From Candidatus Methanomethylicus oleisabuli (GTDB lineage Archaea > Thermoproteota > Methanomethylicia > Methanomethylicales > Methanomethylicaceae): DNA of 51,725 nt. Position 1 is the stretch's first letter. The number at the start of each line of letters is the position of its first letter. A program made the position numbers and the translations under genes. The notes below the pieces were generated by a model, which had not been told where the DNA came from, did no database searches, and worked only from the letters and a program-made list of their open reading frames with translations. The stretch covers positions 1 to 51,725 of the forward strand of contig MAGU01000082.1 of assembly GCA_001717025.1 (NCBI GenBank), written 5' to 3'. Positions 41,241 to 49,437 of this stretch are shown in pieces.

Positions 41241-42053
41241 TCAGAACCTCGCCGCTTTTGCCGCCTCGATGCAGCTGAGCCTGCGCCGGACCTGCTCGAC
41301 CATCGCTGCGCTGATGACGGCTGATATAATGCATTCCTCGGTGCCGGCGCGCGCAAGAACCCTCCCCCACGGGTCTATTATGCAGCTGTGGCCGTAGTAA
41401 TGTGCCCCAGGCCCATCGCTCAAGGCCTGGTTGGCGGCAACGACGTATACTTGATTCTCGATCGCCCGTGCCCTCAGAAGCGTCATCCAATGCGCCCTCC
41501 CAGTCTCCATCAGGAATGATGCGACATTGGTGATCACTTGTGCGCCCTCCATTGTTATCTTCCTGTATAACTCCGGGAACCGCAGGTCAAAGCAGGTGGT
41601 CATCCCGATCCTCAGCCCCGCGACCTCCGCAAGACCGATTCTGTCCCCAGGCGTGAAGATCTGCGCCTCGTTTATGCCCCCGTATGAGAAGAGGTGCGTC
41701 TTCCTATACTTCGCAACTATGCCATCCGGAGCTACTGCGAAGCACGTGTTGTATATCCTGCCGCCATCCCTCTCTGCCATGCTGCCAGCGATTATGCAGA
41801 TCCCTCTCCTCTTGGCGGCATCAGATAGCATCGAGAGCGTCTCGCCCCCAATCCCCTCTGCCTGCTCCTCGTAGCCCTCCCACGCCGTCCGCGCAGGCAA
41901 AAAGTTGAAGAACTCCGGCAGCAGCACCATCTCCGCACCGGCATCCGCCGCCTCACCCATCATGCCCCGCGCCTTTGAGAGGTTCCTCTGCTTGTCTCCG
42001 CAGCTCGCCATCTGCACAACAGCGGCACGGACTGCCGCCTTGCCTCCAGACAT
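41241..42053 (-). CDS. Carbon-nitrogen hydrolase (nitrilase superfamily, Nit1/Nit2-like)
   Basis: The 270 residues have the catalytic triad in place: Glu47 in LLPEFFN, Lys118 in YRKTHLF, and Cys154 in TTCFDLRFPELYR. The FSYGGINEAQIFTPGD stretch and the LRARAIENQVYVVAANQ region are typical of omega-amidase/deaminated-glutathione amidase relatives. It hydrolyses an amide to an acid and ammonia; the natural substrate is uncertain. The gene is alone on the minus strand, convergent with the zinc-ribbon gene. Confidence 0.9.
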   Translation of the reverse strand: MSGGKAAVRAAVVQMASCGDKQRNLSKARGMMGEAADAGAEMVLLPEFFNFLPARTAWEGYEEQAEGIGGETLSMLSDAAKRRGICIIAGSMAERDGGRIYNTCFAVAPDGIVAKYRKTHLFSYGGINEAQIFTPGDRIGLAEVAGLRIGMTTCFDLRFPELYRKITMEGAQVITNVASFLMETGRAHWMTLLRARAIENQVYVVAANQALSDGPGAHYYGHSCIIDPWGRVLARAGTEECIISAVISAAMVEQVRRRLSCIEAAKAARF

Positions 42054-42257
42054 CCTCCAGCACCCTGTGACGCTGCAGCATCTTCACTAAAAAAATTTGC
42101 CCTCTTGCTCAGACCCATTTAACAGTCAATGTGTGCGTGCTAAGGCTCCCTGAAGCATGTCTTTTCCTTCCGAAATTCGGAAATGCCTAGACCTAATAAT
42201 GTTTATATATCAGGTCAAAGTTTTAGGACTGTCGATCTATCCGGAGGTGTAACTGGA

Positions 42258-42401
42258 ATGCCATCGTGCGCTCTGTTTGAGATTTACAAGACTCCGTCTG
42301 GTAGCACATACTATATCTGCCACCGCCCGCCATTCGGCGAGGAAGGGACGATGCTGCCGAACGGGGAGATCCATTGCCAGAAATGCGATAAGAGGAAGTA
42401 A
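42258..42401 (+). CDS. 47-residue CxxC protein, unknown
   Basis: This 47-residue protein begins MPSCALFEIYKTPSGSTYYI and ends with HCQKCDKRK. It has cysteines at position 4, in YICHRPP and in the C-x2-C end, possibly a small metal site. A longer frame from ATG 42183 exists, but TATA-like GTTTATATATC near 42200 places the transcript start near 42226, and GGAGGTG lies about 11 nt before ATG 42258, so the short form is preferred. I do not recognise the family. Confidence 0.65.
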   Translation: MPSCALFEIYKTPSGSTYYICHRPPFGEEGTMLPNGEIHCQKCDKRK

Positions 42402-42547
42402 ATAAGCAAGCAGATAAGCTAGCTAACGAGTAAGCAAGCGACCCTTTCCATTTAAAGTAAAATCTGGGCGCTGCTCTTCCCCTTCTCTCCATTATTTCCG
42501 AGGTCGTCTTTTTAAAGATGCATATGATTGCATATGACGGTTCAGCC

Positions 42548-42817
42548 TCATTCGAGGCTGAATGGCTTGCCGCCCTTCAAGACACCCTCCGGCAGGTGGG
42601 GCTTCCACTTCTCCAAGAACCCCCTGTCCTCCGTTGCGTCCCTGAGGTCGTCCGGCAGCATCCGCGGTATCGTCTCGATAATGGGGTACCACCTGCCGCA
42701 TCTGCCGCAGAGCAGTACGCCCTCATCGATCTCATCTTTCTCTGTGAAGACGATGAGCTCGAGCGGGTGGCTCTTGCAAATCGGGCAAGCGAGGATATCC
42801 ATGAGCCTTCTCTTCAT
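42548..42817 (-). CDS. Trm112-family zinc-finger protein
   Basis: The 89 residues start MKRRLMDILACPICKSHPL and continue with a second cysteine pair, LLCGRCGRWYPIIETIPRMLPDDLRD, the hallmark of Trm112. Trm112 proteins stabilise and activate SAM-dependent methyltransferases that modify tRNA, rRNA and release factors. ATG 42817 is preferred, with AGGTGTG just upstream. It is convergent with the 47-residue CxxC gene. Confidence 0.9.
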   Translation of the reverse strand: MKRRLMDILACPICKSHPLELIVFTEKDEIDEGVLLCGRCGRWYPIIETIPRMLPDDLRDATEDRGFLEKWKPHLPEGVLKGGKPFSLE

Positions 42818-42932
42818 AGCACACACCTGTTGAAATAGGCATTCAGTATGCCTATAAGCTTTCCAACGTCAACCGTTCAGAACGAAAAAACGGCATCGTG
42901 CGGCCACTGAGCGGTCGCACGATCCTTGCCGA

Positions 42933-44297
42933 TCAGAGCTTCTTGAGGTACCTCTCAACCTCCCAGCTCGAGATCTGCATCTTGTAGGCGTCCCACTCCT
43001 TCATCTTGACCGAGAGGAAGTTTTGGTAAGCCGTCTCTCCAAGCGCCTCCCTCATGAACTCGCTCCTCTCTATCTCGTCGATCGCCTCCTTGAGGCCCTC
43101 TGGGAGCGAGACTATGCCCTTGGCCTTCCTCTCCTCGTAGCTCATCTTGTAGACGTTCAGCTCCATGGGCGGGCCCGGGTCCGTCTTCTTCTTGACGCCG
43201 TCAAGCGCCGCCGCCGCCAGGACCGCTATCTGCAGGTACGGGTTCCCGGACGGGTCAGGGCACCTTATCTCGAACCTCGCCGCGTTCTTCCTTCCGCCGA
43301 AGTTCGGCACCCTTATGAGCGGTGACCTGTTCTTCAGCGCCCATGCCACGTAGACCGGCGCCTCGTAACCTGGGACCAGCCTCTTGTACGAGTTGGGCCA
43401 AGACGCAAGGACGCCCCACATCTCCCTCCCGTGCGCCAGCTGCCCGCCGATGCTGTATCGGGCGATATCAGAGAGGTAGCCGGTCGCCGGGTCATCTGCG
43501 TAGAAGAGGTTCGCGGTGGCGTCGGCGTTCCAGAGGCTCTGGTGCACGTGCATGCCCGAGCCGTTGACGCCGAAGAAGGGCTTCGGCATAAACGTCGCCA
43601 CGTAGCCGTTCTTGGCTGCCACGACCTTCGTCACTACCTTCATGGATACCGCGCGATCCGCCGTTGCGAGCCCCTCGTCATACTTGAAGTCCATCTCGTT
43701 CTGCCCCCGCGCCACCTCGTGGTGGGATATCTCGATCTCGATGCCGAAGTTCTCCGCGGCATCGGCTATCTCCCTCCTGAGGTCATCGGTCAGGTCGCTC
43801 GGATGGAAGTCGAAGTAGCCTCCCATGTCTATCGGCGTCGGCGCATCGCCGTTCTGCCCCTCCTTCACTATGAAGAACTCTAGCTCAGGGGCGCAGAAGT
43901 AGGTGAACCCCGCATCGCGGCACTTGCCCAACGCCCTCTCCAGGACGTACCTCGGGTCCCCCTCGAAGCGCTTGTTGTCTGGGGTGTATACGTCGCAGAG
44001 CAGCCTGCAAGACGACTTCTCCTTCGCCCTCCACGGGATTATCGCAAAAGTCGCCGGGTCCGGGTAGAGGACCATGTCCGACTCCTCTATGGCCCTGTAG
44101 CCAGTTATGGACGACCCGTCAAACGACTGGCCGTTCTCGAAGATCCCTTCTATGTTCTTCGAGTTGACCGCTATGCTCTTCACCATTCCGTTAATGTCCG
44201 TGAACTGAAGCCTGACGAACTTGATCTCCTCCTCCTCAAGCTTATTCACGACCTCCGTCACCTTCTGCTTCCATACTGCATCCTTGATGTTCCTCAT
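42933..44297 (-). CDS. glnA: Glutamine synthetase, type I
   Basis: The 454 residues carry the beta-grasp domain with FTDINGMVKSIAV and FDGSSITGYRAIEESDM, FFCAPELEFF-like YFCAPELEFFIV, the ATP region KPFFGVNGSGMHVHQSLW with active-site residues, and NRSPLIRVPNFGGRKNAARFEIRCPDPSGNPYLQ. The adenylylation tyrosine loop of GS-I-beta is absent. It makes glutamine from glutamate and ammonia as a dodecamer. ATG 44297 has GGTGA 5 nt upstream; a TATA-like TTTTATATATG lies at about 44340-44350. It is monocistronic. Confidence 0.97.
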   Translation of the reverse strand: MRNIKDAVWKQKVTEVVNKLEEEEIKFVRLQFTDINGMVKSIAVNSKNIEGIFENGQSFDGSSITGYRAIEESDMVLYPDPATFAIIPWRAKEKSSCRLLCDVYTPDNKRFEGDPRYVLERALGKCRDAGFTYFCAPELEFFIVKEGQNGDAPTPIDMGGYFDFHPSDLTDDLRREIADAAENFGIEIEISHHEVARGQNEMDFKYDEGLATADRAVSMKVVTKVVAAKNGYVATFMPKPFFGVNGSGMHVHQSLWNADATANLFYADDPATGYLSDIARYSIGGQLAHGREMWGVLASWPNSYKRLVPGYEAPVYVAWALKNRSPLIRVPNFGGRKNAARFEIRCPDPSGNPYLQIAVLAAAALDGVKKKTDPGPPMELNVYKMSYEERKAKGIVSLPEGLKEAIDEIERSEFMREALGETAYQNFLSVKMKEWDAYKMQISSWEVERYLKKL

Positions 44298-44462
44298 TGT
44301 TTCACCACTTATCAAAACAATTTTTTACACATATTTTACATCATATATAAAACTATCTGGTAAAAAAATGAACAACATTCAAATATACTGCTAAAAAATA
44401 AAAATACTTGCTAAGGCGCCATGTGCATCAGCGCCTCAAAAAATAGGGATGGCGGTCGAGCA

Positions 44463-44843
44463 TCACTTCTTGCTCGCCCACAGCCCGTGGACTGTGCAGT
44501 ACTCCCTGGCCCTGTCGACCTTTGATGGCGCCTCGAACAGCGCCTCTGGCGCGATCCCGGGCTTGAGGAACCTCAGCATGACCGTCTCGCCCGCATCCGC
44601 CTCCACCCACTCGATGTAGTGCTTCTCCTCCATCGGGTGCGGCACACTGCCGACCTTCACGAGCACGCCCTTAGCGGACTTCTCCACTACTGGGACGTGC
44701 TTCTCCTTGCTTGCGTCAACGGTGTTCTCCTGCTGAAGCTTCATGGGCTGCCCGCAGCAGACCAGCGCCCCGGCACCCGCGTGCAGTACCATCACTATGT
44801 TCCCGCACACCTCACACTTGTATACCTGTAGCCTCTCGGTCAT
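44463..44843 (-). CDS. Desulfoferrodoxin (superoxide reductase, two-iron type)
   Basis: The 126 residues keep every ligand in the order known from Desulfarculus baarsii. Cys10, Cys13, Cys29 and Cys30 form the desulforedoxin-like centre I. His49, His69, His75, Cys116 and His119 form the catalytic centre II, and Glu47/Lys48 are the conserved pair. It reduces superoxide to peroxide without releasing oxygen. ATG 44843 is preferred over TTG 44852 because GGAGGG lies about 9 nt upstream. It follows the peroxiredoxin gene by 36 nt, so the peroxide it makes can be removed by the neighbour. Confidence 0.96.
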   Translation of the reverse strand: MTERLQVYKCEVCGNIVMVLHAGAGALVCCGQPMKLQQENTVDASKEKHVPVVEKSAKGVLVKVGSVPHPMEEKHYIEWVEADAGETVMLRFLKPGIAPEALFEAPSKVDRAREYCTVHGLWASKK

Positions 44844-44879
44844 TGCAACCAACCCTCCATTTATGTTACATCAATCCCA

Positions 44880-45533
44880 TTATTCGAGTTTGCGGTGGCA
44901 GAACCACCAGTCGTAGCACTCGTACTTCTTCGTCCTATCCTTCGCCTCGTCCTCGTTGGTTGGCGCCGGCACAATTACCCTGTCCCCTATGAGCTCGTTC
45001 TTAGGCCAGTTCGCCGGCAGCGATACGCCCTCCTTGTCAGATACCTGCAGCGCCTTGATGATTCTGAGGATCTCGTCTATGTTCCTGCCTACCGAGAGCG
45101 GGTAGTACAGTATCGTCCTTACGACGCCTTCCCCATCCAGTATGAAGACAGCCCTCACCGCCTGGGTCCCTTTAGCCTCCGGCTGCAGCATGCCGTACTT
45201 CGTCGCCACCTTCCCCGTGCTGTCCGCGATCACCGGGAATGGTATCTCCTTGCCGAGCTTCTCCTTGATCCACTCGGTCCACTTCATGTGCGCGTAGACC
45301 TGGTCCACCGATAGTCCGACAAGCTCCGTGCCAAGCGCCTTGAAGTCGCCCGCCCTGCTCGCGAAGGCGTAGAACTCCGTCGTGCACACCGGCGTGAAGT
45401 CTCCTGGGTGGCTGAAGAGGACTACCCACTTCCCCTTGTATCCATTTGGGAAGTCGATTACGCCCTTCGTCGTCTGCGCCGTGAACTCAGGCGCCCTGTC
45501 ACCAATCAGCGGTAGCTTCATATTTTCTGACAT
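44880..45533 (-). CDS. Peroxiredoxin, Prx6-like archaeal type
   Basis: This 217-residue protein has the peroxidatic cysteine Cys50 in [14 protein letters not shown] and the Prx6 strings [19 protein letters not shown] and [24 protein letters not shown]-terminal cysteine pair in [14 protein letters not shown] lies where archaeal enzymes carry their resolving cysteines. It reduces hydrogen and alkyl peroxides. ATG 45533 has GGGGATA about 6 nt upstream, so TTG 45545 is disfavoured. A TATA-like TTTATATTTTA lies at about 45560. It shares an operon with desulfoferrodoxin. Confidence 0.95.
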   Translation of the reverse strand: MSENMKLPLIGDRAPEFTAQTTKGVIDFPNGYKGKWVVLFSHPGDFTPVCTTEFYAFASRAGDFKALGTELVGLSVDQVYAHMKWTEWIKEKLGKEIPFPVIADSTGKVATKYGMLQPEAKGTQAVRAVFILDGEGVVRTILYYPLSVGRNIDEILRIIKALQVSDKEGVSLPANWPKNELIGDRVIVPAPTNEDEAKDRTKKYECYDWWFCHRKLE

Positions 45534-45675
45534 TTTTATCCCCAAATATTATTGTAAAGGCTAAAATATAAACCTTAAATCAGCCGACAGCGGGGCGCCA
45601 ACCTAAAATCCCTGCTCGCTAATAGTAAGCGTCGCGGCGGGCCGCCCAAAATCCGCCGCCTGGAGCTTAGCAAAG

Positions 45676-46563
45676 ATGTCCGGCACGCCCCCATCATACG
45701 CGCTGGTCGCCGCCGACGAATTCAACCGTCGGATCTCGAACGGCTATGCCGTCGAGGTCTGCGGGTCACACGGCGCAGCGCTCGAGGTCGCTATCAGCGG
45801 CGACGCCGGTTCTATCAGCGGCCTCTACCATAGTATCGGCGACCTATTGTCACTCTTGGAGTCTAACTCGGGGTGCCCGCATGCCCTCTGGCTCCTCAGG
45901 CAACCGTCGACCGGTGATCCGCGCAGCCGCGCCGTTATCGCCCGAATCGGCTTCATCGACGAGATCGCCCGCGCAGCCGCCTCCGTCGGGGGGGTTGTGA
46001 AAGCCCGCCTGCGTGAGTTCGAGTCTGTGCGGGGCTCCGAGGACGCCACCTTCAGCGAGCTATGCTTCTGCATCCTCACCGCCAACTACACCGCCGAGGG
46101 GGGGATGCGGATACAGCGCGAGCTCTCACGGGACTTCATGACTGCCGGTCGGGAGGAGATCGCGGCCAAGCTGAAGAGGATGGGGCACAGGTTCCCCAAC
46201 ACGCGTGCGGCGTTCATCGCCGAGTCGCAGCCCCTCCGCTGGACGCTGTGCAGCACGCTCCAGGGGTTCGCAAGCGGCCCAGAGGCGAGGGAGTGGCTAG
46301 TTGAGAACGTCAAGGGGTTCGGCTACAAGGAGGCAAGCCACTTCCTCAGGAATGTCGGCTTCAGGGACGTCGCCATAATCGACCGCCACATAATATCCTA
46401 CCTCGCCGGAAATGGGCTGGTCGACCAAGGTAAGGCCCTGACCAAGAGGCGATACTTGGAGATTGAGCTCCTCCTCTCTGCCATCGCCACGAAGCTTGGC
46501 ATTGATCTTGCCGAGCTTGACCTATACATCTGGTACCTCAAGACCGGGAAGGTCCTGAAGTGA
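45676..46563 (+). CDS. Ogg2-type 8-oxoguanine DNA glycosylase/lyase with N-terminal extension
   Basis: The last ~195 of 295 residues match archaeal Ogg2: FSELCFCILTANYTAEGGMRIQ, KLKRMGHRFPNTRA, and the helix-hairpin-helix VKGFGYKEASHFLRNVGF with the catalytic lysine, followed by DVAIIDRHIISYLAGNG with the catalytic aspartate. It excises 8-oxoguanine and cuts the abasic site. The first ~100 residues form an extra domain beyond the usual ~205-residue protein; part (GYAVEVCGSHGAALEVAI) looks beta-rich, and I do not recognise it. The ATG is the only plausible start. It is transcribed alone. Confidence 0.85.
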   Translation: MSGTPPSYALVAADEFNRRISNGYAVEVCGSHGAALEVAISGDAGSISGLYHSIGDLLSLLESNSGCPHALWLLRQPSTGDPRSRAVIARIGFIDEIARAAASVGGVVKARLREFESVRGSEDATFSELCFCILTANYTAEGGMRIQRELSRDFMTAGREEIAAKLKRMGHRFPNTRAAFIAESQPLRWTLCSTLQGFASGPEAREWLVENVKGFGYKEASHFLRNVGFRDVAIIDRHIISYLAGNGLVDQGKALTKRRYLEIELLLSAIATKLGIDLAELDLYIWYLKTGKVLK

Positions 46564-46589
46564 GGATGGATGGATGGAGGGAGGGGGGT

Positions 46590-46643
46590 GGCAGAGCCAG
46601 CGCTGGCTCTGCCGCCTCTTCAACGATGCCAGTCACTGGCATC
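46590..46643. terminator. Two consecutive palindromes between convergent genes
   Basis: GGCAGAGCCAGC|GCTGGCTCTGCC (46590-46613) is a perfect 24-bp palindrome. Eleven bases later, GATGCCAGT-C-ACTGGCATC (46625-46643) is a 9-bp hairpin with a one-base loop. They lie between the Ogg2 stop and the convergent tRNA-Leu, where a bidirectional end of transcription is expected; an operator or protein-binding site is the alternative. Confidence 0.45.
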
Positions 46644-46699
46644 ACATAAAATTCCATGCTATATGGCATTATATGATGCCATGCAGCAGAGCAGAATAG

Positions 46700-46784
46700 T
46701 GCGGGGAGTGGGATTCGAACCCACGAAGGCCTTCGCCATAAGGTCCTGAGCCTTACGCCTTTGACCTGGCTTGGCAACCCCCGC
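46700..46784 (-). tRNA. tRNA-Leu (anticodon CAG), CCA not encoded
   Basis: The acceptor GCGGGGG pairs with TCCCCGC (one G-U). The anticodon stem is TAAGG/CCTTA with loop CTCAGGA, giving CAG for CUG codons. A long class II variable arm follows, and the T arm is GTGGGTTCGAATCCCAC. Unlike the other four tRNAs of the window, no CCA follows the discriminator A (ACTA instead), so it must be added enzymatically. There is no intron. Confidence 0.95.
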
Positions 46785-46796
46785 CCGTTCCTACTA

Positions 46797-46804
46797 ATTT
46801 AAAA
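46797..46804. promoter_or_regulatory. Shared TATA-like box between tRNA-Leu and the IMPase gene
   Basis: ATTTAAAA is centred about 28 nt before ATG 46829 on the plus strand, giving a leaderless mRNA. Its complement lies about 17 nt before the tRNA-Leu 5' end on the minus strand, so the two divergent genes may share it. Confidence 0.45.
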
Positions 46805-46828
46805 ATGCCTACATATATTCTTACAGCT

Positions 46829-47635
46829 ATGGCTCTAGATCTTCTTCAAGGCATATGTGCCGCCGCACAAAAGGCCATCTCTGCACTGCCGCGTGAGACC
46901 GCCGCGCAGGTCCTAAGGAAGGGCGCCAGCGGCGACTACACGAAGATCATCGACTCCACTGCGGAGGCTGCAGCGGTCGCCTACCTCGAGGCCGCCGGCT
47001 TCCGCGGTCGGCTCGTCAGCGAGGAGCTTGGAGAGAGGCGCTTCGGCGCTGAGGACTACCCGATCGTGGTGCTGGACCCCGTAGACGGCACCACCAACGC
47101 CACTAGGGGCATAAGCTTCTACTCCATATCAGCCGCTATTGCCGACGGTCGGTTGCTGAGCGACGTCTACGCCGGCGCGGTACTGGAGCTCCCTGCAGGC
47201 AGGCTCTTCGCGGCAGAGCGCGGTAAAGGCGCCCTCCTCGACGGTCGCACGATAAGGGCAAACGGGGACGAACCCATTGCCTCGGCGCTGATAGGCGTCG
47301 ACCTCAACGTCATGGGCAACCGGGCAAAGTTCATGGAGATGGCTCCACTCTGCATAACCGCCAAGCACGTGCGCAACATGGGCTCCGCCGCCATCGAGCT
47401 CTGCTACGTCGCCAGCGGTGCGCTCGCCCTCTACGCTGACAACCGGAGCAAGCTAAGGGTGACCGACATTGCCGCAGCCCTCCTTATACTGAGGGAGGCA
47501 GGCGGAGTCGCGCTCGACCTCTCGGGGAACGTTCTTGACTGCCCGCTTGACCTCAAGCAGAGGGTCTCGTTGGTGGCCGGCTCGAGAGGCACCTGCTCGG
47601 AGGCCCTCTCCATAATCGGGAGCAGTAGCAAGTGA
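46829..47635 (+). CDS. Inositol monophosphatase/fructose-1,6-bisphosphatase family
   Basis: This 268-residue Mg-dependent phosphatase shows the metal sites in order: SEELGERRFG (Glu), VVLDPVDGTTNATRG (the DPxDGTxN signature), and KLRVTDIAAALLILREAGG (the C-terminal W/T-D-x-A-A-G-like motif). Archaeal members hydrolyse inositol-1-phosphate, fructose-1,6-bisphosphate or NADP; the substrate is not decided. ATG 46829 is preferred over ATG 46805 because the TATA box spacing fits and the family starts with ALDLLQGI. Confidence 0.9.
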   Translation: MALDLLQGICAAAQKAISALPRETAAQVLRKGASGDYTKIIDSTAEAAAVAYLEAAGFRGRLVSEELGERRFGAEDYPIVVLDPVDGTTNATRGISFYSISAAIADGRLLSDVYAGAVLELPAGRLFAAERGKGALLDGRTIRANGDEPIASALIGVDLNVMGNRAKFMEMAPLCITAKHVRNMGSAAIELCYVASGALALYADNRSKLRVTDIAAALLILREAGGVALDLSGNVLDCPLDLKQRVSLVAGSRGTCSEALSIIGSSSK

Positions 47636-47819
47636 GAAGCCATGGCGCCGGCGGGAGAGCCCTCTGCCATGCTACAAACTCCATCAACAGGACGAAATTG
47701 AACAGAAATGGAATGGGCTGATACGGAATTGAACCTGAACCTCGACCGTCGTAAATATGCTATAAATCAGAATTCGATCTTCAATCTTTAAATTCGGTCT
47801 TTGAATCCCCCAGCCCGCA

Positions 47820-48074
47820 TCAATCCTTGATCTGCTCAAGGACGCTGATTGCCTGCCAGATGGCCGTCCTCGCGAAGAGCGGCATATTCGGGTCCTGGCT
47901 GCACTCCTCAAGGATGCTTATCGCGTTCGATGCCTTCACGGCGCTCGAGTAGGTCTTCCCCTGTAGAACCCTCATCGCATCTGTCGCCGCCCGCCTTATG
48001 TTCCTCGGCACCCCATTGTCCTCTGCAATCTTCTGCAGGACATTAAGCGCCTGCGCCATTTTATCATCGACCAT
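47820..48074 (-). CDS. UPF0147 family protein
   Basis: The 84 residues are all-helical and match archaeal UPF0147: [57 protein letters not shown] and [17 protein letters not shown]. The function is unknown; the family is nearly universal in archaea. ATG 48074 has GGTGGC 5 nt upstream. The gene is divergent from UPF0148 at 48143, separated by 68 bp that must hold both promoters. Confidence 0.93.
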   Translation of the reverse strand: MVDDKMAQALNVLQKIAEDNGVPRNIRRAATDAMRVLQGKTYSSAVKASNAISILEECSQDPNMPLFARTAIWQAISVLEQIKD

Positions 48075-48113
48075 GTGAGCCACCCTTGTACCAGCAAATA
48101 GCATATAATCCTA

Positions 48114-48122
48114 CTTATATTA
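48114..48122 (+). promoter_or_regulatory. TATA box of the UPF0148 gene
   Basis: CTTATATTA is centred 25 nt before ATG 48143, so transcription starts on the start codon (leaderless mRNA). Confidence 0.6.
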
Positions 48123-48142
48123 TTTTTACTCGTGATCCAGAG

Positions 48143-48496
48143 ATGGTCGACAAGGACGAGAACGTCAAGAAGATGGCAGACCTACTCAGGGGCGGATCCA
48201 CTATGCTATCCCATTCATGCCCCGACTGCAAAATCCCGCTCTTCAAACTCACCGATGGCGACATAATCTGCCCTGGATGCGGCAGGAAGGTCGTATTCGC
48301 CAAGCCACACGAGGTGGAGGCGGTGAAGGCGCAGGAGGAGGAATCATCGGAGATTGAGGCTATAGTCGTTCAGAAGATCTCCCGGATCAAGCTGAAGATC
48401 GCCGAGAGCGACGACCCAAGCGAGCTTGCCAACCTCTCGAAGACGATGACCTCCCTATACGACCTGTTGAACCGGGTGCGTCGGGAGAAGAAGTAA
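48143..48496 (+). CDS. UPF0148 family zinc-ribbon protein
   Basis: The 117 residues match UPF0148: KKMADLLRGGSTMLSHSCPD and PLFKLTDGDIICPGCGRKVV form one zinc ribbon, followed by an acidic and then a helical C-terminus (ISRIKLKIAESDDPSELANL) resembling a coiled-coil. The related eukaryotic protein is the Sjogren/autoantigen p27 domain; the function is unknown. ATG 48143 is set by the TATA distance, although the frame is open back to 48086. It is divergent from UPF0147. Confidence 0.9.
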   Translation: MVDKDENVKKMADLLRGGSTMLSHSCPDCKIPLFKLTDGDIICPGCGRKVVFAKPHEVEAVKAQEEESSEIEAIVVQKISRIKLKIAESDDPSELANLSKTMTSLYDLLNRVRREKK

Positions 48497-48528
48497 GAAT
48501 TAAGAAGTAAGAAGTAAGCACCATCTCC

Positions 48529-49257
48529 TTAGGGATGCCTGCCGTACTCGCCGGAGACCACTTCCCTTATCCTCTTTGCCTTCTTGGGACCTATCTTGTC
48601 TATCTGCTGCAGCTCCTCCTCGCTCGCAGTGAAGACCCCCTCCACCGTCTTGAACGCAGTTAGCAGGCGCTTAGCCAGCGTCGCCTCGACGTAGGGGAGG
48701 CTGGCAACGACGTACTCCCTCTCGCCATCCGGAGTCTGCGGCTTCCTCCTGTCCTTTATCGAGAGGTCGTTGGGGGGTCCCCTCTGAACCCTCTTCGCCA
48801 CCGCCACGAGCATCTCTGCTGCGTCTCTTGTGTCTTTCCCGACAAGAGCCGGCACCCCGATGTCAAGCACGATGCTCAGCAGCGCACCCCTCATCGCCTC
48901 CTTCGATATCCCCCGCTCCACCCCCTCCTCATTCTCTAGCAGCAGCAGCGGGCGAGCATAAGCGTCCTTCATCGCCTTTGCCTGCTCGAAGAGCCTCCTG
49001 TCTATTATCGAGCTGATGAAGTCGTTGAGGGTCTTCCTCTCCACAGCCACTTCGTTCGAGACGATATAGTCGCCGACCTTGAGCGCCCTGAACTCAAGCT
49101 CAACGCCGAGCCTACGAAGCTCCTCGACGAAGGGCGTCCCGTTCTCCCTGTGGTCAGCAACGATGGATAGCGCCTCCTTGGATGAGCCCTTCTTGACGTA
49201 GCCCGCCAGCGTCGCCTGCCCTTCAGGCTTCGTTCTACAGGCCTTCACCTTGACCAT
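48529..49257 (-). CDS. xpf: XPF/ERCC4-type nuclease without helicase domain
   Basis: The 242 residues comprise the ERCC4 nuclease domain (IVADHRENGTPFVEELRRLG, then VGDYIVSNEVAVERKTLNDF with the GDx(n)ERKx3D active site, and IIDRRLFEQ) and a C-terminal double helix-hairpin-helix (LPYVEATLAKRLLTAF, IDKIGPKKAKRIREVV). It cuts 3' flaps and branched DNA as a dimer. Euryarchaeal Hef carries a helicase as well; this short form is typical of Crenarchaeota and relatives, where it works with PCNA. No clear PCNA-box is visible at the end. ATG 49257 has GGAGG upstream. Confidence 0.93.
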   Translation of the reverse strand: MVKVKACRTKPEGQATLAGYVKKGSSKEALSIVADHRENGTPFVEELRRLGVELEFRALKVGDYIVSNEVAVERKTLNDFISSIIDRRLFEQAKAMKDAYARPLLLLENEEGVERGISKEAMRGALLSIVLDIGVPALVGKDTRDAAEMLVAVAKRVQRGPPNDLSIKDRRKPQTPDGEREYVVASLPYVEATLAKRLLTAFKTVEGVFTASEEELQQIDKIGPKKAKRIREVVSGEYGRHP

Positions 49258-49437
49258 AGCGTAACCTCCTTTGCGCTCGATAAAAATATAGCCCCTGTGC
49301 CCTGTTGGCATCATCCTGTGAAAAAATCAGGTCGATGCCAAAGCCGTGCAACGAGCAGGTTTTTGCCCTCATGATCATGGTCGGCAATGCAAATTAAAGA
49401 GATAGGGATATAATCGCTGCACCCCAAATTACAAAGC

